DNA from: Ilyomonas sp965214235
Lineage (GTDB): Bacteria > Bacteroidota > Bacteroidia > Chitinophagales > Chitinophagaceae
Direction of reading: 5' to 3'
Length of the DNA stretch: 64,000 bases
Assembly (NCBI GenBank): GCA_965214235.1
Contig: CBDCBH010000003.1
Location: 1,984,001 to 2,048,000, forward strand
In this document: positions 60,398 through 64,000 of the stretch, piece after piece
Layout of the letters: each line of letters begins with the position of its first letter
How positions within the stretch are numbered: the stretch's first letter is position 1
Made by a program: the position numbers and the translations under genes
Notes under the pieces: generated by a model
Databases searched by the model: none
What the model saw: the letters and a program-made list of their open reading frames with translations, nothing else
What the model was told of the DNA's origin: nothing

Positions 60398-61462
60398 ATG
60401 AGGATATTTATCCGCGCGGCATCATGTATTTCTCCGCAATTAACTTTCAACCATCAGCTATTCTCAACAGATGCGATTAAATACAATACGAATGCATTGA
60501 AAGTAATTGAGCCTGACTACAAAAATATTATTGATGCAAGACAGATTCGTAGAATGAGCCGTATTGTGCGCATTGGTTTGGCTGCTGCGTTGCAATGTGT
60601 AAGCGAAGCCCGTTTACAAAATGTTGATGCCATCACTACCGGCACAGCTTATGGCTGTATGGAAGATTCGGAAAGGTTTTTAAAAACGATTGTTGAGCAG
60701 AACGAAGAAATGTTATCGCCAACGTCCTTTATTCAATCAACGCATAACACGGTTGCCTCGCGAATTGCTTTGCAGTTGAAATGCCATAACTACAACAATT
60801 CATTTGTCCACTCCGGGTTTTCTTTTGAGCATGCGTTGATGGATGCCATATTGTTACTAAAAGAAAACAATGCTAAAAATGTATTGACTGGCAGTGCTGA
60901 TGAAATGACAGATTTTACGTTTTCAATCTTTAAAAGATTCGGATTGTATAAGCAGGAAGCTATAAATAATCTTAAACTCTATGACTCTGTTTCAACTGGT
61001 AGCATTTCAGGTGAAGGAGCCGCTTTCTTTGTCGTATCGAATGAAATCAGCACAGAGAATTACACGGAAATATCAGCAGTGCAAACTTTTTATAAACCTG
61101 CTGATTTTGCGGCAATCGAAAATAGCATTGTACAATTTTTATCAAACCATTCAACCAACGTAAATGATATTGATCTTGTTATTCTTGGAAAGAATGGAGA
61201 CATCAGAACCGATAAAAACTATGACAATCTGCAGTCAGGAATTTTTAAAAATAATTCTTTTATAAACTATAAACATTTGTGCGGCGAATATCCAACATCC
61301 ATTTCGTTCGCATTGTGGATGGCAGCCAATATTATTAAACGAAATGCTTTGCCAGCCGGCGTTTCAACAAATAAACCTGTGAAAGATATTAAGAAGATTC
61401 TGCTCTATAACAGCTATCAAAACAAATATCATTCGCTACTATTGCTTTTAGCCATAAATTGA
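60398..61462 (+). CDS. Ketosynthase-like protein lacking the catalytic Cys (chain-length-factor-like)
   Basis: A 354-residue protein with the ketosynthase fold: RRMSRIVRIGLAAALQCVSEA, TGTAYGCMEDSERFLKTI, SPTSFIQSTHNTVASRIAL and SISGEGAAFFVVSNE. At the place of the catalytic Cys it has NSFVHSGFSFEHAL, with no Cys, and neither HGT nor GHTLGA-type His motifs appear (it has NYKHLCGEYPTSIS). It is thus probably a non-catalytic partner that sets chain length, as in type II polyketide and aryl-polyene systems. One base separates it from the active KS before it. Confidence 0.8.
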   Translation: MRIFIRAASCISPQLTFNHQLFSTDAIKYNTNALKVIEPDYKNIIDARQIRRMSRIVRIGLAAALQCVSEARLQNVDAITTGTAYGCMEDSERFLKTIVEQNEEMLSPTSFIQSTHNTVASRIALQLKCHNYNNSFVHSGFSFEHALMDAILLLKENNAKNVLTGSADEMTDFTFSIFKRFGLYKQEAINNLKLYDSVSTGSISGEGAAFFVVSNEISTENYTEISAVQTFYKPADFAAIENSIVQFLSNHSTNVNDIDLVILGKNGDIRTDKNYDNLQSGIFKNNSFINYKHLCGEYPTSISFALWMAANIIKRNALPAGVSTNKPVKDIKKILLYNSYQNKYHSLLLLLAIN

Positions 61463-61468
61463 TTGGGT

Positions 61469-61846
61469 ATGCTGAAACATACGTTATATACTGTAAACAC
61501 GCTTACTGAAAAAAATAATATTATTGAAGCGATTGTTGAGCTTGATGCAACGCATGAAATTTTCAAAGGACACTTTCCCCAGCAACCGGTTTTACCGGGC
61601 GTTTGTTTGATGCAAATGGTTAGAGAAATTCTTGAAACTTATCTTCAGGAAAAATTACAACTATTTAAAGCTGAGGACATACGCTACACTGCTATGGTTG
61701 ATCCAACAAAAAAAGCCCGGCTATCATTTCAAATCCAATTCGATCGGTCAGACGATTTAATAACAACGAAATCTAAGATTCTAAAAAAAGATGATCTTAT
61801 TTGTTGTAAGATGCAGGCAACATTTATTATTCTTTCAAAAGGTTAG
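61469..61846 (+). CDS. 3-hydroxyacyl-ACP dehydratase-like hotdog protein
   Basis: A 125-residue hotdog-fold protein of the FabZ type; start at the ATG at 61469 (MLKHTLYTVNTLTE). The signature is EIFKGHFPQQPVLPGVCLMQMV, where FabZ has GHFPxxPVxPGV with the catalytic His. It would dehydrate the 3-hydroxyacyl intermediate so that conjugated double bonds arise. It lies 6 bp behind the KS-like gene and is the last plus-strand gene before the ACP gene in the opposite direction. Confidence 0.88.
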   Translation: MLKHTLYTVNTLTEKNNIIEAIVELDATHEIFKGHFPQQPVLPGVCLMQMVREILETYLQEKLQLFKAEDIRYTAMVDPTKKARLSFQIQFDRSDDLITTKSKILKKDDLICCKMQATFIILSKG

Positions 61847-61897
61847 GGCTTACAAACAATACCTAATATATTTTTTAAGGCAAAACCAAAGAATCAA

Positions 61898-62161
61898 TTA
61901 TTTCGTGCGATTGTTTTCAATGTAATCAGCCATCGTGTTAATGTCAACCAACACTTTCCTACCCTCTTTTGGATCTTTAATAGTAATGCCATATTCGCGG
62001 TTTAACAGCACAATCAATTCAAGCGAATCAATTGAATCCAAACCAAGTCCGCCACCAAATAATTCTTCATCATCTTTAATATCCCCAGGTTTAAGATCTG
62101 TAAGGTTAAGATGTTCTATAATCTGCAACTTTAATTTTTCTTTGAGTGCTGTAATTTCCAT
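61898..62161 (-). CDS. Acyl carrier protein
   Basis: An 87-residue ACP. The phosphopantetheine Ser is in GGGLGLDSIDSLELIVLLNREYG (DSIDSLE instead of DSLD). The start is EITALKEKLKLQIIEHLNL, and the C-terminal helix includes TMADYIENN. It would carry the growing chain for the ketosynthases of the cluster. It follows the ABC-2 permease gene on the minus strand by one base, so it is the last gene of that operon. Confidence 0.94.
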   Translation of the reverse strand: MEITALKEKLKLQIIEHLNLTDLKPGDIKDDEELFGGGLGLDSIDSLELIVLLNREYGITIKDPKEGRKVLVDINTMADYIENNRTK

Positions 62162-63436
62162 TTATATAAGTTTTTTTCTTTTCAACTGGAGCAAAGCTAT
62201 TAATTGCAACACAATTGCTATGATTAGTATAGATAAAATATTTATGCTAACATCTTTAAGCTTTCCGCCTTCTAAAAACAATCCATAATACGCCTCCAAA
62301 CACCAATGCAATGGTGAAACTGACATGAGTGATTTGAATGAATGGGGCATGATAAACCCTGGTACCATTAAGCCACCAATGATAGATAATATTACGATTG
62401 ATACCGCGCCGAATGCATTGGCTTGTTCTTGTGTATTTGCAAAAACGCCAACACACATGGCATAGCTTACCGCACACCAACCGCAGGTTAGGGTAACTAT
62501 TATCAGTCCTAACATATCATGTGGCAAATGCAATTGTGGTAAACCAATGATTGGAAAAAGATAAATGCCAATGAAAAAAATAACGATGGCTTGTAAAAAA
62601 GTAACTTTTAGATATACGATTTGCTTTGATAATAATGCAATGAAATAACTGGTTGGTAATGTTTTTAAGCGAATGAAACTGCCGCTTAACTTTTCACGCA
62701 CAATGCTGCTGCCGAGCGACATTACAACAAAAAACATTGCAAAGATTGTCCATGCAGGAACATTGTGTTGCGTAGCGTTTACAATAACTTTTTCATTGCT
62801 TGATGACAAAGGAATTTCTTTAATGCTTGTATTATTGGCAAGCATTTGTTTTTGCAAAGAATCGGGCATCGGTTTTTCGTTGATAGCAAGGTATAAATCT
62901 CTGAGTGTTTCTTTGCTTTGAAGAATCTGAATGGCGCTGTTTAAAGCACCTTGAATAGAAAGCTTTAATGATTGTTGAATAATGGGATTGTAATAAAAAC
63001 AAAGGTAATTATTGTTTGAAAAATTTGTAGCAGCCGTATCACCCTCCAAACCAAAAGATAGCAATGCTTTGCCTGCAGTAGTTTTTGCTTTTGCTTCTAT
63101 TTGTTGGGTGAAAGATGAATCGATGACTAAAGTAATTACAACATTTTTTGAATGCATTTCATCTGCAATGTGTTGCGGGCTTCCCATTTTTAAGAGAAAA
63201 ATTTTGAACATTCCACTCGTATCAAGAGCATGTATAAATTCCTGGCTTAGTTTGCCTTCATCGTTATTGTGTATAAATATTTCAATCCTGCTTTTATCTA
63301 ACAAATCAAACGTGTTGCTTTGAATGCTGGTTACGATGATAACTAACAAAACAGGCATCGCAAACATTAGCAACAAACCCATTTTATCGCGAAGCAAAAT
63401 GCGCACATCTTTTTGTATGGTTGCAAAAAGTTTCAT
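62162..63436 (-). CDS. ABC-2 type transporter permease
   Basis: A 424-residue ABC-2 permease. One N-terminal membrane helix (LLLMFAMPVLLVIIVTSIQSN), a large periplasmic loop (about residues 40-215) and then five C-terminal helices, including SFIRLKTLPTSYFIALLSKQIV and SIVILSIIGGLMVPGFIMPHSF. The layout is that of YhhJ/DrrB-like exporters. It overlaps the ATPase gene by 4 bp. In this setting it may export the polyene or its lipid form, but this is inference. Confidence 0.9.
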   Translation of the reverse strand: MKLFATIQKDVRILLRDKMGLLLMFAMPVLLVIIVTSIQSNTFDLLDKSRIEIFIHNNDEGKLSQEFIHALDTSGMFKIFLLKMGSPQHIADEMHSKNVVITLVIDSSFTQQIEAKAKTTAGKALLSFGLEGDTAATNFSNNNYLCFYYNPIIQQSLKLSIQGALNSAIQILQSKETLRDLYLAINEKPMPDSLQKQMLANNTSIKEIPLSSSNEKVIVNATQHNVPAWTIFAMFFVVMSLGSSIVREKLSGSFIRLKTLPTSYFIALLSKQIVYLKVTFLQAIVIFFIGIYLFPIIGLPQLHLPHDMLGLIIVTLTCGWCAVSYAMCVGVFANTQEQANAFGAVSIVILSIIGGLMVPGFIMPHSFKSLMSVSPLHWCLEAYYGLFLEGGKLKDVSINILSILIIAIVLQLIALLQLKRKKLI

Positions 63437-64000
63437 GCTTCGTTGTAAGATTTACCTGTTAAATGAATAAATAAAGCTTCAAGGCCATCCTGCTTGTATT
63501 CGGTCAATAAATTATCCAATCTATCCAACGCAATTATTTTTCCTTGATTCATCAAAGCAATCTGATTGCATAATTCTTCAGCTTCGCCTAACTGGTGCGA
63601 GGTATAAATTAGCGTTGTGCCGCCTGCATTAAGTTGTTTCAGATAATTGATGATTTCATGACGTGTTTGCACATCAACGCCAACAGTAGGTTCGTCTAAA
63701 AACAACAATTGTGGCTGATGAATGACACCGATGGCAAGATTTACTTTGCGCTTCATGCCACCCGAAAACTTTTTTACCTGCTGATTTTTTACGGAGGTAA
63801 GATGTAAAATTTCTAACAGTTCATCGGAACGTTGCGCCGTTTCTTTTTTATTCAAACCACTCCATGCGCCGAAGAACTGCAGATTTTCTACCGGCGTTAA
63901 TTCTTCATAAAAAGAAAAATCCTGCGGCACAAAACCAAATAATTGATTGGTGTTTTTCTTTCCTGCTTTGATAGAATTGCCAAACAGTTGAATGTTGCCG
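63433..64000 (-). CDS. ABC transporter ATP-binding protein (5' end beyond window)
   Basis: The C-terminal part of an exporter ATPase. The frame is open through the right edge (GNIQLFGNSIKAGK, then LFGFVPQDFSFYEELTPVENL), so the Walker A lies outside. Seen: Q-loop VPQDFSFYEELTP, signature VKKFSGGMKRKVNLAIGVI, Walker B LLFLDEPTVGVDVQ, and switch His in IYTSHQLGEAEEL. It is typical of the CcmA/DRR group. It overlaps the permease gene by 4 bp. Confidence 0.93.
   Translation of the reverse strand, partial: GNIQLFGNSIKAGKKNTNQLFGFVPQDFSFYEELTPVENLQFFGAWSGLNKKETAQRSDELLEILHLTSVKNQQVKKFSGGMKRKVNLAIGVIHQPQLLFLDEPTVGVDVQTRHEIINYLKQLNAGGTTLIYTSHQLGEAEELCNQIALMNQGKIIALDRLDNLLTEYKQDGLEALFIHLTGKSYNEA

Overview
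The window looks like a chromosomal segment of a Bacteroidota bacterium, most likely of the Chitinophagaceae. The evidence is a SusD-type lipoprotein, the type IX secretion and gliding genes porV and gldJ, a NagB fused to a PIG-L domain, a DUF3822 gene beside rsmD, lysine- and asparagine-rich proteins, and a few promoters of the Bacteroidota TTTG/TAnnTTTG type. The family-level placement is inferred from gene content only.

Positions 1-12194 hold a carbohydrate-use locus. It has the end of a susD gene, a LamG lipoprotein, a complete ABC sugar importer (binding lipoprotein, two permeases, a MalK-like ATPase), a Gfo/Idh/MocA oxidoreductase, two GH130 enzymes and a lipoprotein that may be a glycosidase. 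GH130 enzymes act on beta-mannosides, so uptake and breakdown of mannosides is the likely role. Positions 12352-14366 hold a YXWGXW-repeat protein, the tail of a broken EamA transporter gene abutting a REP-like repeat and a broken RAYT transposase, and a tRNA-Arg. Positions 14410-35911 are mostly housekeeping: ispF, porV, gldJ, nadC, a SUI1 factor, a PfkB kinase, a flippase, an AIM24 protein, kbl, a Nif3-like protein, a GH20 hexosaminidase followed by nagB (amino-sugar use), and a minus-strand run DUF3822-rsmD-bioD-5-FTHF cyclo-ligase-lpxK.

Positions 35960-45500 are the most unusual part. Short gene units, all on the plus strand and functionally unrelated, are separated by related non-coding elements of about 195 bp (class I) or 200-350 bp (class II). 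The best elements begin with GCCTAAC or GCTAAC, end with GTTAGGC or GTTAGC, and have long complementary arms whose sequence differs between elements while pairing within each one. This is the architecture of an integron cassette array with attC sites, although the elements are longer than usual and no integrase is visible. The cargo is a HEPN-domain gene (frameshifted), a TlpA-like thioredoxin gene (frameshifted), an NmrA-type reductase with an AraC regulator, a membrane protein, a GH19 chitinase, and an ArsR-SRPBCC-small protein-VOC operon.

From 45593 core genes resume: a spore-photoproduct-lyase-like radical SAM protein, obgE, trpS and a deoxynucleoside kinase. Positions 49970-56966 are a minus-strand signalling operon (PAS kinase, response regulator, giant REC-PAS8 kinase, response regulator, each overlapping by 4 bp) followed by a further response regulator interrupted by a stop codon. 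Positions 57448-64000 open a ketosynthase-rich cluster (three ketosynthase-like genes, a short ketosynthase-related gene, a dehydratase, an acyl carrier protein and an ABC-2 exporter). It resembles the start of an aryl-polyene or flexirubin pigment cluster and continues past the right edge.
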